Of a stretch of DNA of 63,041 nt, positions 11,401 through 18,992 are shown piece by piece; position 1 is the first letter of the stretch, and each line of letters opens with the position of its first letter. The DNA is taken from the NCBI GenBank assembly GCA_947460175.1, contig CANHGW010000011.1:1-63041 (forward strand), in the 5' to 3' direction. Origin of the DNA: Bacteroidota bacterium. Its GTDB lineage: Bacteria; Bacteroidota; Bacteroidia; Chitinophagales; Chitinophagaceae. The position numbers and the translations under genes are program-made. The notes beneath the pieces are model-generated. The model did no database searches, was not told where the DNA came from, and saw only the letters and a program-made list of their open reading frames with translations.

Positions 11401-11903
11401 GATATAATCTTGCACAAAATGCTACTTTATTATTGGCAATCAAAAAAGGAAAAAAATCGTTCACCTCACAATTTCTAGAAACAAGATCTTATTTAATAGC
11501 CTATTCTCAACTAGAACCTGGCATCACAATCTTATTATTCAAAAATCAGTTTAGAATTCAATCCGGGTACAAATACGATGTAAGAAATAATGCTGCTAAG
11601 TACGGTGGAGAGAAAGCTATTTTCAACACCATCAATTTAGATTTAAAATACAATATTGTAAGCTCTGGATCACTAAATGTAAGAGCTACTTATTCAGGCA
11701 TTCGATACAATGGTGTAAGTAATTCCACTATTGGTTATACTATGCTAGATGGTTTGCAAAACGGAAAAAACTGGTTGTGGGGTGCAAGTTTTGATAAACG
11801 ATTATCTAGAAATGTAGAGATGAGTCTTGAATATGAAGGACGTAAACCAGCCTCTAGCAATACAATTCATACTGGACGTGCGAGTGTAAGAGCAATTTTT
11901 TAA
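8421..11903 (+). CDS. Large secreted, probable outer-membrane beta-barrel protein
   Basis: An 1160-aa protein with a signal peptide (hydrophobic residues about 5-20, cleavage after a word ending AYGQ). The mature part lacks long hydrophobic helices but has many alternating aromatic/polar strands, and it ends in aromatic-rich strands with a C-terminal Phe (RASVRAIF). This is what an outer-membrane beta-barrel looks like. The word GNTQKLQEFDRVFIQL and the passage DYIIDYNTAEVTFM resemble parts of SprA-like gliding/secretion proteins of Bacteroidota, but SprA is far longer. The start is TTG. It is transcribed away from the LytTR/LytS pair. No enzyme motif was recognised and the function is unknown. 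Confidence 0.65.
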   Translation: MSAKYFFIFLGLLIVCSIAYGQNNDVRNLRIKTIPIFTDTIRIDSLTIVPSSLSIIGVEPGDYYMDYFKSRFVWIHPPSKDSIQLAYRVFPFSISQKYAHKDLGVIENNFIIKPYYYNATDVIKNNQAFIDFGSVDYAGSFGRALSFGNSQDVVLNSQFNLQLEGDLGDSIRLTGAITDNTIPFQPEGNTQKLQEFDRVFIQLKRKKASLIVGDYDIKRPAGYFMNFYKRVQGGFVSTTVKTSAKGENKVGFGASLAKGKFVRNKLVALEGNQGPYKLSGPNGEQFFVVLAGTERVYIDGNIMSRGEGQDYIIDYNTAEVTFMPRRIITKDLRITVEFEFSDRNYLNSLFYLNDEWKVNDRLQLRFNAYSNQDAKNQSVQQSLDSSQKYFLSTIGDSIQFALYPSARFEDTFSNNKILYKKIDTLVSSVVYQQVFVFSTNPDSAKYSVAFTYVGQGMGNYLQSINSANGRVYEWRAPLNGIRQGDYEPVTVLVTPKKQQMYSVGATYLLDSAKVLTVEAALSNYDPNTFSKIHNNTHNGFATKINYDETRNISSKNEISLTTNVNYEFVQDRFRALERFRNVEFARDWNITSTESLQNEHLGNVQVALQKNKLGKIDYRFGTYLRGEQFTGTQHVASISGSKKGYRLLMRGDLMQQKSLLTKSQFYRPYLEFEKQFSKMNQLTIGSRYLLEHNLLKNTLSDSLNQTAFSFDALSFYLKNNPSHANNFNAEYTLRRDRAVKNNVFAQSTLGHTFALTTNVTSIKNHDIRLTGAYRILSITDSTITPLKPDESLLGRMEYNFSFFKGLLSGNVLYELGSGQELKREFTYVQVPAGQGLYVWRDYNSDNLKQLNEFELAIFPDEKLYIKVFTPTNQYVKAKYSLYNQSISLNPKSLLNQSDLKGIKKIISMINLQSAIQLNNRFIGKEGISQYNPFIKQFEDSLLINNSSSIMNSIFLNRFSNKWGLDYINTLNGGKTLLNYGIDSRRIAENQLRGRYNLAQNATLLLAIKKGKKSFTSQFLETRSYLIAYSQLEPGITILLFKNQFRIQSGYKYDVRNNAAKYGGEKAIFNTINLDLKYNIVSSGSLNVRATYSGIRYNGVSNSTIGYTMLDGLQNGKNWLWGASFDKRLSRNVEMSLEYEGRKPASSNTIHTGRASVRAIF

Positions 11904-11905
11904 TT

Positions 11906-12256
11906 TCAAAAATGAAGATGTGATTTGAGATAGCATTCATGGCAATGGCTAAATGTCCATAGGCAATCAATCGTGTCTGTAAGTATATGAAGTATAAGTC
12001 CAATTGCTATTATTCTTACTGATGGGATTAAAAGTAAAACAACATAGAATGCTAAGGCAAAAAAGGAATGGAGTGGGTGATACCCAATACTGCATCGCAT
12101 AGGATCGAAAATAGGCGTTGCAAGTAAATGATCTAAATCGATTAGCATGGTACTTAACAGTATTATAGACACTTTTTTCCAATCTTTTTTGAAAAAAAGA
12201 TATGCAATGATAACTGGGAATACTAAATGAAGAAAATAATGGGTAAGGAATTGCAT
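11906..12256 (-). CDS. DUF6122-like small membrane protein
   Basis: A 116-aa protein with three or four hydrophobic segments. Its pattern, with histidines early (HYFLH), IDLDHLLATP, YHPLHSF and ILTDTIDC, matches the DUF6122 family known mainly from Bacteroidota. The conserved His/Asp set recalls YdjM-like membrane metal-dependent hydrolases, but activity is unproven. It converges with the large beta-barrel gene, with a 2-nt gap, and lies downstream of the phosphohexomutase on the same strand. Confidence 0.72.
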   Translation of the reverse strand: MQFLTHYFLHLVFPVIIAYLFFKKDWKKVSIILLSTMLIDLDHLLATPIFDPMRCSIGYHPLHSFFALAFYVVLLLIPSVRIIAIGLILHILTDTIDCLWTFSHCHECYLKSHLHF

Positions 12257-12287
12257 TGTTTTATTATATCATTACTTGAATGATACT

Positions 12288-13685
12288 TTACACGCCCAAG
12301 GTTTCCCTGACAGTCTTTAAAATATCCCAAACCTCTTCATTGGTATTTCCTTCTGCATAAACTCTTAATAATGGTTCAGTCCCTGAGGCTCGTATCATAG
12401 TCCAACAATGATTCGGTAATTCATACTTGAATCCATCTATAAAGTTGGTATCTACTACATTGTATTTTCCAAATGTATTAATTCCATTTTTACATAACGC
12501 AATCACGCGTTGTTTTTCACTTTCTTCTAGGTGCAAATCGGCACGTTCGTAATAAAATTCACCTACAACATCGTAAATTTCTTTACAAAGTTCTTTCAAT
12601 GTTTTGCCAGTTTCATTCATGAATTCATAAATAACCAAACCATCATAAATACCATCACGTTCCGGAATATGACCTTTGACACTAATGCCACCACTTTCTT
12701 CTCCTCCTACCAATACATCCTCATTCATCATGATTTGACTTATGTATTTAAATCCGATGGGAGTTACTTCACAAGGTAAACCATACTTTTCGCTCATTAC
12801 ATTTACTCGCAATGTCGTTGATGCTGCAATGGCTACTTTTCCTGTTAGCTTTTTATATTTATTTAAATAATGAATCAACAATAAAATGATATGATGAGAA
12901 TCAACATATTTCCCATCTTCATCGTACAATGCAATACGATCCGCATCACCATCGTTGGCCAACCCAAATTTCAATTCTGGTGTTTGTTTCATTGTTTCTG
13001 ATAACTCCAATAAGTTTTTATGAAGTGGCTCAGGTGATATTCCTTTAAAAGAAGGATTGGTTTCACAATGAAGAAAGACTGCATTTGGAAATAAACGTTT
13101 CATTACGTTTTGACCTGCGCCATACATAGCGTCATATGCCATTTTAAACGGCGATTGATTCATTTTCTCAATATCAAATTTGCTTCTGATATAGTCCACA
13201 TAGTCTGTTTCAAGGTCTACATATTTCAATAATCCATTAGATTCATATTCTGCAAGTGAACCTTTTATTTCTATAGAATGATCAGGAATTAGATTCTCTA
13301 CTTCTATAATTTGATCGGGTGGAGTAGGGCCTCCATGTGCTCCTTTTAGTTTGAATCCATTGTATGAAGGCGGATTATGACTCGCTGTGATAACAATGCC
13401 TTGCTGAGCATTATATTGTAATACACCAAACGAAATCATTGGTGTGCTTACAAAACCTTTACTAGTCAATACCTTAACGCCCATGGCACATAGTACCTTG
13501 ATACAAGTTTCTGTAAATAGTTCGCCACCAAATCGACAATCATAACCAATCACAATCGAAGGGTTTTCATGCGATTGTTTTAACCAAAGGCCTGTGGCAT
13601 AAGCTACTCGAGCTACATTTTCAACTGTATATTCTTGAGCAATAATCGCTCTCCAACCGTCTGTACCAAATTTTATTTTTAACAT
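12288..13685 (-). CDS. Phosphoglucomutase/phosphomannomutase family protein
   Basis: A 465-aa alpha-D-phosphohexomutase that moves phosphate between C1 and C6 of a hexose phosphate. All four signature loops are present: catalytic serine TASHNPPSYNG (about residues 100-110), metal-binding DGDADR, sugar-binding GGEESGG and phosphate-binding RASGTEP near the end. Which sugar is used (glucose, mannose or glucosamine) cannot be read from the sequence. A TAnnTTTG element only 7 nt before the ATG suggests a very short or absent leader. Confidence 0.92.
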   Translation of the reverse strand: MLKIKFGTDGWRAIIAQEYTVENVARVAYATGLWLKQSHENPSIVIGYDCRFGGELFTETCIKVLCAMGVKVLTSKGFVSTPMISFGVLQYNAQQGIVITASHNPPSYNGFKLKGAHGGPTPPDQIIEVENLIPDHSIEIKGSLAEYESNGLLKYVDLETDYVDYIRSKFDIEKMNQSPFKMAYDAMYGAGQNVMKRLFPNAVFLHCETNPSFKGISPEPLHKNLLELSETMKQTPELKFGLANDGDADRIALYDEDGKYVDSHHIILLLIHYLNKYKKLTGKVAIAASTTLRVNVMSEKYGLPCEVTPIGFKYISQIMMNEDVLVGGEESGGISVKGHIPERDGIYDGLVIYEFMNETGKTLKELCKEIYDVVGEFYYERADLHLEESEKQRVIALCKNGINTFGKYNVVDTNFIDGFKYELPNHCWTMIRASGTEPLLRVYAEGNTNEEVWDILKTVRETLGV

Positions 13686-13692
13686 AGTGATG

Positions 13693-13700
13693 CAAATGTA
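13693..13700 (-). promoter_or_regulatory. Predicted -7 box (TACATTTG) of the phosphohexomutase
   Basis: The minus strand reads TACATTTG followed by 7 nt and the ATG at 13685. The match to TAnnTTTG is exact. A TTTTG lies 15 nt upstream, a little closer than the usual 19-21 nt. The spacing predicts a leaderless or nearly leaderless transcript. Confidence 0.45.
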
Positions 13701-13824
13701 ATAAATAACTTATTTCAAAATCCTCATCTATATCATTTAAGCATCACTTTATCTAAAACTTCAATTAAAGAAGTGAGTTTTGATTTATATTCGCAAATTC
13801 TTTATAATAAGATAATATAACAAG

Positions 13825-15303
13825 ATGAATAAAATATTGGTAGCTAATAGAGGAGAAATAGCGTTGCGAGTAATGCGTTCGGCTCGTGAAATGGGTATTC
13901 AAACAGTAGCTGTATACAGTGAGGCTGATGCAACGATGCCTTTTGTAACCTTTGCCGACGAGAGTTTTTGTATAGGCCCTGCGCCTTCATCAGAATCCTA
14001 TCTTTTAGGAGATAAAATAATAGAAGTAGCACTTGCATGTGGAGCCGATGGAATACATCCTGGGTATGGGTTTTTGAGTGAAAATGCAGGTTTTAGCGAT
14101 GCTTGTCAAAAAGCAGGCATTAAGTTTATAGGGCCTACAGCTCATTCTATTGAAACAATGGGTAGTAAAATTGCAGCAAAACAATCTGCTAAAAAGTTTG
14201 ATGTCCCAATGGTACCTGGTACAGATAGTCCGATTCAGGATGTAGCCGAAGCAAAAGAAATAGCAGCTCGTACGGGATTTCCTTTGTTAATCAAGGCAAG
14301 TGCTGGCGGTGGTGGTAAAGGTATGCGTATCGTACACCATATGGAAGAGCTCGAGGAACAATTGAATATGGCTAAAAGCGAAGCTTTGAACTCATTTAAA
14401 GACGATTCGGTATTTATTGAAAAATACGTAGGTTCGCCCAAACATATTGAAATACAGATTTTAGGTGATACACATGGCAATTATGTTTATTTATTTGAGA
14501 GAGAGTGTTCAATCCAACGTCGACATCAGAAATTAGTTGAGGAAGCACCTTCTTCATGCTTAACTCCTGAAATACGAAAAGCGATGGGAGAGTGCGCTGT
14601 CAATGTTGGTCGTTCCTGCGATTATCATGGTGCTGGTACGGTAGAATTTTTGGTTGATAACGACTTGAATTTTTATTTTCTTGAAATGAATACCCGTTTG
14701 CAAGTAGAACATTGCGTGACAGAAATGATTACAGGGATCGATTTAGTAAAAGAACAAATCTATGTGGCAGATGGAAAAGCATTAAGTTTTACACAAGATG
14801 ATTTAAACATCAACGGTCATGCTATTGAACTTCGTATATGTGCTGAAGATCCGTTAAATAATTTCTTACCTGATATAGGGAAATTGGAAGTGTATAAACG
14901 ACCTCAAGGTGCAGGCATACGAGTAGATGATGGATATGAAGAAGGCATGGAAATACCTATTTATTATGATCCAATGATTGGTAAACTAGTCGCATGGGGA
15001 TCCACTCGCAGTGAAGCCATCGATCGATTAACTCGTGCGATTGAGGAATTTAGAATCAATGGAATTGAAACTACATTGCCATTTGGGAAATGGGCTATTA
15101 ATCATGAAGCCTTCGTAAAAGGTCAATTTGATACGCATTTTATTGCCAATTATTATAAACCTGAGTTACTTGAACAATTTTCTGAAGAACAAAAAGAAAT
15201 TGCCGCTTTAATCGCTGTGAATATTTTCAAAGAAAAAACGGAGCAACCCAAACCTTTGAATATGAGTACTTCAAAATGGAAAAACAGAAGTAATATGCGA
15301 TAA
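13825..15303 (+). CDS. accC: Biotin carboxylase subunit of an acyl-CoA carboxylase
   Basis: A 492-aa biotin carboxylase, which uses ATP and bicarbonate to carboxylate biotin on a carrier protein. It shows the N-terminal Rossmann part (LVANRGEIALRV), ATP-grasp glycine loop KASAGGGGKGMR, the EFLVDNDLNFYFLEMNTR catalytic stretch and RLQVEH. The protein stops after the carboxylase domain plus a short charged tail, so the biotin carrier must be a separate protein not in this window. With the methylmalonyl-CoA mutase subunits here it could serve propionyl-CoA carboxylase rather than acetyl-CoA carboxylase; the sequence does not decide. Confidence 0.93.
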   Translation: MNKILVANRGEIALRVMRSAREMGIQTVAVYSEADATMPFVTFADESFCIGPAPSSESYLLGDKIIEVALACGADGIHPGYGFLSENAGFSDACQKAGIKFIGPTAHSIETMGSKIAAKQSAKKFDVPMVPGTDSPIQDVAEAKEIAARTGFPLLIKASAGGGGKGMRIVHHMEELEEQLNMAKSEALNSFKDDSVFIEKYVGSPKHIEIQILGDTHGNYVYLFERECSIQRRHQKLVEEAPSSCLTPEIRKAMGECAVNVGRSCDYHGAGTVEFLVDNDLNFYFLEMNTRLQVEHCVTEMITGIDLVKEQIYVADGKALSFTQDDLNINGHAIELRICAEDPLNNFLPDIGKLEVYKRPQGAGIRVDDGYEEGMEIPIYYDPMIGKLVAWGSTRSEAIDRLTRAIEEFRINGIETTLPFGKWAINHEAFVKGQFDTHFIANYYKPELLEQFSEEQKEIAALIAVNIFKEKTEQPKPLNMSTSKWKNRSNMR

Positions 15304-15389
15304 TTAGCTCGTTTTTTATATTTTTACATGTTTTAATTAACACATATTAGAAATTTGATTATCTTAGTGCTTTGATTCATATATATAAC

Positions 15390-15830
15390 ATGAAAAAAAT
15401 CTTATTCATACTTTCAGTTGCTCTAATAGGAGCTTTGACGATATCTTCTTGCAGAAAATACGAAGAGGGACCTAATATTAGCTTACGCAAAAAAGAAGCT
15501 CGGGTTACTAACAATTGGCGTGTTGAAAGCGCTCAATTGAATGGTACAGAAGTTTCCCAAGATCCCTATTGGACTAAGCAAAAGCATTATATGTATCGTG
15601 ATGGAAAGTATATTGTAACTATTATAGATCCTGTATCGTTAGAAGCTCGTAATTTGCAAGGTACTTGGAAACTATACGACGATGATCGTAAGTTGGCATT
15701 AACTACTAAGAATTTTTCAGGAAATATTGATAGTACCAATGATTACAACATATTGAAACTATACAATAAGCAACTTTGGATCCGTAAAACCGATAATTCA
15801 TTGGAGTTGCATTTTATTCCATTTGAATAA
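15390..15830 (+). CDS. Putative lipoprotein, lipocalin-like
   Basis: A 146-aa lipoprotein counted from the ATG at 15390, which opens a clean lipoprotein signal (MKKILFILSVALIGALTISS followed by Cys). A TTG 18 nt upstream is in frame but adds a polar stretch before the signal. The mature part (TNNWRVESAQLNGTEV, then alternating strands such as LQGTWKLYDDDRKLAL) resembles the small lipocalin-like lipoproteins common in Bacteroidota. No enzyme motif. It follows biotin carboxylase and precedes gtrA on the same strand; any shared role is unclear. Confidence 0.65.
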   Translation: MKKILFILSVALIGALTISSCRKYEEGPNISLRKKEARVTNNWRVESAQLNGTEVSQDPYWTKQKHYMYRDGKYIVTIIDPVSLEARNLQGTWKLYDDDRKLALTTKNFSGNIDSTNDYNILKLYNKQLWIRKTDNSLELHFIPFE

Positions 15831-15851
15831 TCGATTTATTATTTTCTGATT

Positions 15852-16331
15852 TTGAGAAAATTTATCAATTCATTTATCGAGTTTTTTTACTTCGATTTCT
15901 TTAAGTTTATTCCTTTACAAACCTTCAAGTATTTGGCTTGTGGTGGTTCTACTGCAGTTTTAGACATTGGTGTTTATTTCATTTCTTATAATTTTATTTT
16001 TCATAAACAACCTGTTCCTATTGGTGGTATTATGATGGGTGCACACATTGCGGCCTTCATTGTTTCCTTTTTAATAAGTTTCCCATATGGGTTTATCATG
16101 AATAAGTTTATTGTATTTACGACTTCCGAACTCCGAGGTCGTGTACAATTGTTTAGGTATGGATTAACTGTTATCAGTTGCATAGGTTTAAATTATCTTT
16201 TCTTAAAATTGTTTGTAGAAGGCTTTGGTTGGTTTGCAACCCCATCTAAAATATTGACTACCGCTTTAGTTGCTGTCTATAGCTATTTTACACAACAATA
16301 TTTTTCGTTTAAGGTAAAAAAAATCAAATAA
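15852..16331 (+). CDS. GtrA family membrane protein
   Basis: A 159-aa protein with four membrane helices, matching the GtrA family: FKYLACGGSTAVLDIGVYF in the first helix, the NKFIVFTT stretch after the second, and FTQQYFSFK at the C-terminus. GtrA-like proteins are thought to help move polyprenyl-linked sugars across the membrane. The start is TTG at 15852; no better in-frame start was found. No glycosyltransferase partner lies next to it. Confidence 0.87.
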   Translation: MRKFINSFIEFFYFDFFKFIPLQTFKYLACGGSTAVLDIGVYFISYNFIFHKQPVPIGGIMMGAHIAAFIVSFLISFPYGFIMNKFIVFTTSELRGRVQLFRYGLTVISCIGLNYLFLKLFVEGFGWFATPSKILTTALVAVYSYFTQQYFSFKVKKIK

Positions 16332-16374
16332 GATAATTGTTTCTTATAACAGTATTATCTACTAACCATCGCAT

Positions 16375-16382
16375 TATCTTTG
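16375..16382 (+). promoter_or_regulatory. Predicted -7 box (TATCTTTG) of rnz
   Basis: TATCTTTG matches TAnnTTTG exactly and is followed by only 6 nt before the ATG at 16389. That places transcription start at or next to the start codon. It also supports the ATG over the in-frame TTG at 16380, which lies inside the box. Confidence 0.45.
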
Positions 16383-16388
16383 CTCACA

Positions 16389-17285
16389 ATGAAGGTTACA
16401 ATACTTGGCAACAATTCTGCTTTACCTGCTCATGGTCGTTATCCTACGTCTCAAGTTGTGGATATCAACGATCAACTTTTTTTGATGGATTGTGGCGAAG
16501 GAGCGCAGATGCGAATGCATCAATATGGAATTAAAAGCCAGCGTATCAATCATATATTTATCAGTCATATACATGGCGATCATTACTTAGGGTTAGTAGG
16601 GTATATAAGTAGTCTTTCTTTATTAGGAAGGGAAAAGGAGTTGCATATTTACTGTCCAGCTAAAATCAAAGAATATGTAATGATACAAATGCCATGGAGT
16701 TTAGGTTTTGAAATCGTGTTTCATTTGATTGGAGACATTGAGCGGAAAGTATTGGTCGAAACTGAAAAATTCTCGGTGTCATGTTTTCCTGTATATCATA
16801 GTGTACCTACACATGGGTTTCTTTTTACTGAGAAAAAAAGAAAAAGAGTGCTAATCCCCAAAAAACTGCAGGAATATGAAATCCCAAAGTATTATTATAG
16901 TAAACTTGCTGAGGGTGAAGATTATATAGATAAACAGGGCGAATTAGTAAAAAATGAATGGGTTACAACAGAAGGGCATCCTCCTAAAACATATGCATAT
17001 ACAGCTGATACACGATATGCTCCTGAAATTGTAGATGATATTCTCCATGTGGATTTACTTTATCACGAAACGACCTATTTACACGATAATTTACTTAAAG
17101 CGATCGATCGCTATCATACGACAGCGCCACAAGCTGCTGAAATTGCTTTGCAAGCCCAGGTTCAAAAACTTATCATTGGCCATTTTTCTTCAAAATACAA
17201 AGAACTGAATCCTTTTTTATTAGAATCGCAGCAAATTTTTCCGTCTACCGAAATAGCATTTGAAGGTAAAACCTTTGAATGGTAG
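16389..17285 (+). CDS. rnz: Ribonuclease Z
   Basis: A 298-aa metallo-beta-lactamase-fold nuclease of the RNase Z family, which trims tRNA 3' ends. Metal ligands are in ISHIHGDHYLGL, CFPVYHSVPTHG, the aspartate in YTADTRY, and GHFSSKYK near the C-terminus, with HETTYLHD between. Length is normal for the bacterial short form. The start is set at the ATG at 16389 because the upstream in-frame TTG overlaps the predicted -7 promoter box. Confidence 0.93.
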   Translation: MKVTILGNNSALPAHGRYPTSQVVDINDQLFLMDCGEGAQMRMHQYGIKSQRINHIFISHIHGDHYLGLVGYISSLSLLGREKELHIYCPAKIKEYVMIQMPWSLGFEIVFHLIGDIERKVLVETEKFSVSCFPVYHSVPTHGFLFTEKKRKRVLIPKKLQEYEIPKYYYSKLAEGEDYIDKQGELVKNEWVTTEGHPPKTYAYTADTRYAPEIVDDILHVDLLYHETTYLHDNLLKAIDRYHTTAPQAAEIALQAQVQKLIIGHFSSKYKELNPFLLESQQIFPSTEIAFEGKTFEW

Positions 17286-17639
17286 CTTATTTTTTGAATA
17301 AATTTATTCTAAATGACTGATAATTAAACTGATAAGTCACTTATTCACATTGTAGATCATTTTTTGAGTTGTAAAAAATATTTTTAAGTAATTTATTTAT
17401 ATAATTCTATTGTATTTATATCAATATAGATATTTATTAATATAATATATTGATAAAAATGAAATGTGGATAAATGATGATTTTCTTTCAAACTCAATTA
17501 AATCAATACTTGTAGCTATTAACATTTTATTTAAATAGAATTTAATTCATTTTAAATCAAGCAATTAACTTTTTTCGGCACGCTATTTGGATTATTAATG
17601 TTGTTCAAACAAATAAATAAACATCTAATAATTACTACT
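17286..17639 (+). other. AT-rich intergenic region with an inverted repeat
   Basis: A 354-nt gene-free stretch of very high A+T between rnz and the secreted-protein gene at 17640. It contains an exact 10-nt inverted repeat, TATCAATATA at 17419-17428 and TATATTGATA at 17446-17455, separated by 17 nt. No T-run follows, so it is not an obvious terminator. It could be a regulatory leader or protein-binding site for the downstream gene. Confidence 0.4.
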
Positions 17640-18140
17640 ATGTCAAACTTAAAATCTCTACTACTTGCAATTGTTCTAGTGTTAACTAGTTCTATCTCTT
17701 TTGCTCAGCTTAGACCAGTTGATCAAGTTAATAAGCAATTTAATGATAAAGTATCTGAGATGTATACAAAGTATAAGACAGATGGTTTTATTACATACAA
17801 AGGTGGAAACATCAATATGGAGAAAAACACTGAGTTTCCAATATTTGTTGAATTACAAGAAGGAAGATGGTATCAATTTATGGTAATTGGTGATCCAGAA
17901 GCGAAAAAAATTGAAATGAAACTAGGTCTTGAAGGATTTGGTGACATTATCACTGATAAATTCAAAACAGAAAATACAAATGAATATTACACACAGTTTT
18001 CATTTGTGTGTCCACGTTCAGGTCGTTACTTAATGACATTTTTCCAAAAAGGACCAAAAAGAGATATGTTAGGACATGTAGCAATTTTACAACGCCCTAG
18101 CCAAACTTCAAATGGTACAGCAGTAGTATACAAACATTAA
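17640..18140 (+). CDS. Secreted protein of unknown function
   Basis: A 166-aa protein starting at the ATG at 17640, which opens a signal peptide (MSNLKSLLLAIVLVLTSS, cleavage after SFAQ). An in-frame ATG 42 nt upstream would only add a polar extension. The mature part is mixed beta, with words such as FVELQEGRWYQFMVIGDP and CPRSGRYLMTFFQKGP. I do not recognise the family. It is followed by a strong terminator at 18171-18198, so it is probably a single-gene unit. Confidence 0.6.
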   Translation: MSNLKSLLLAIVLVLTSSISFAQLRPVDQVNKQFNDKVSEMYTKYKTDGFITYKGGNINMEKNTEFPIFVELQEGRWYQFMVIGDPEAKKIEMKLGLEGFGDIITDKFKTENTNEYYTQFSFVCPRSGRYLMTFFQKGPKRDMLGHVAILQRPSQTSNGTAVVYKH

Positions 18141-18170
18141 AATTTTGATTGAGTATTTTGAGCATAAATG

Positions 18171-18198
18171 AGCTACCAGTTTTGGTAGCTTTTTTTTA
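18171..18198 (+). terminator. Rho-independent terminator
   Basis: An 8-bp perfect stem (agctacca / tggtagct) with a short loop is followed by a run of eight T. It lies 31 nt after the stop of the secreted protein gene. Confidence 0.85.
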
Positions 18199-18252
18199 TT
18201 TAAGTCTAATGAATTTAAATTGAAATTGTATATTTGAAAAAAGGAAATTAGA

Positions 18253-18912
18253 ATGAATCGATTTTTTAGCATCTTACTTTTATTTATTTGTTCATCATCA
18301 TTGATAGTTGCACAGACTTCAGATCCAAATTATTATAAACCCAATGTTTTATTGGTAATGATGAATGAATCTACTACTAAAATCGAGGCTTACGAGAGAC
18401 GAGATATGAAAGAGGAAGTAGCAAAAATTAAATTATCGGATGAGCAAACAAATCGTTCAATTGTTAGAGATTTTAAAAAGAATTTTACCTTTTGTCCAGT
18501 TTATTACTTTTATAGCATCGATTATGACGATGTAAAAGCGAGAAAATGGGAAGATGTAACATTCTATGATGCAGATTTATTAACTTCAAAAAAAATGATA
18601 GAAGTGGCATCTCTCGGGAATTATTTTATTTCCGAGGTAAACTATCCACCTATTACAGATTATGAGGTAATAGATCCATCTAAAGCGGGAAGAAAAAATG
18701 ACTATTTGAACGGAACGGAAGATTATGCTGGCACAAGAGATTATTGCCTGTTGTTGTATGATGATCAATTTAAACTTTTAAAAGGAAAATTAGGTGTTAC
18801 CAATATATCATTGCGACGAACCGGAAATATTTTTAAACCATCTACATTGCAATATCAATTTTCTGGAGCAGATCGATTGAATGATAAGCTTAAAAAATAC
18901 TTTGCAGAGTAA
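18253..18912 (+). CDS. Secreted protein of unknown function
   Basis: A 219-aa protein with an N-terminal signal peptide (hydrophobic about 4-17, cleavage near IVAQTSD). The mature part is soluble and Lys/Asp/Tyr-rich, with FCPVYYFYSIDYDDVKARKW and DYCLLLYDDQFKLLKGKLG as its most distinctive stretches. I do not recognise the family. The terminator at 18171-18198 separates it from the preceding gene, and lpdA follows after 80 nt with its own promoter-like box. Confidence 0.6.
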   Translation: MNRFFSILLLFICSSSLIVAQTSDPNYYKPNVLLVMMNESTTKIEAYERRDMKEEVAKIKLSDEQTNRSIVRDFKKNFTFCPVYYFYSIDYDDVKARKWEDVTFYDADLLTSKKMIEVASLGNYFISEVNYPPITDYEVIDPSKAGRKNDYLNGTEDYAGTRDYCLLLYDDQFKLLKGKLGVTNISLRRTGNIFKPSTLQYQFSGADRLNDKLKKYFAE

Positions 18913-18946
18913 TGCAGGTTGATTTCACTTTTAGCTAGGTTTTACC

Positions 18947-18954
18947 TATTTTTG
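18947..18954 (+). promoter_or_regulatory. Predicted -7 box (TATTTTTG) of lpdA
   Basis: TATTTTTG fits TAnnTTTG and lies 38 nt before the lpdA ATG. An upstream TTG at 18919 is somewhat too far for ideal spacing. Confidence 0.35.
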
Positions 18955-18992
18955 CCACTCACAAATTTTAAAACAAATAATACTTATAGACT

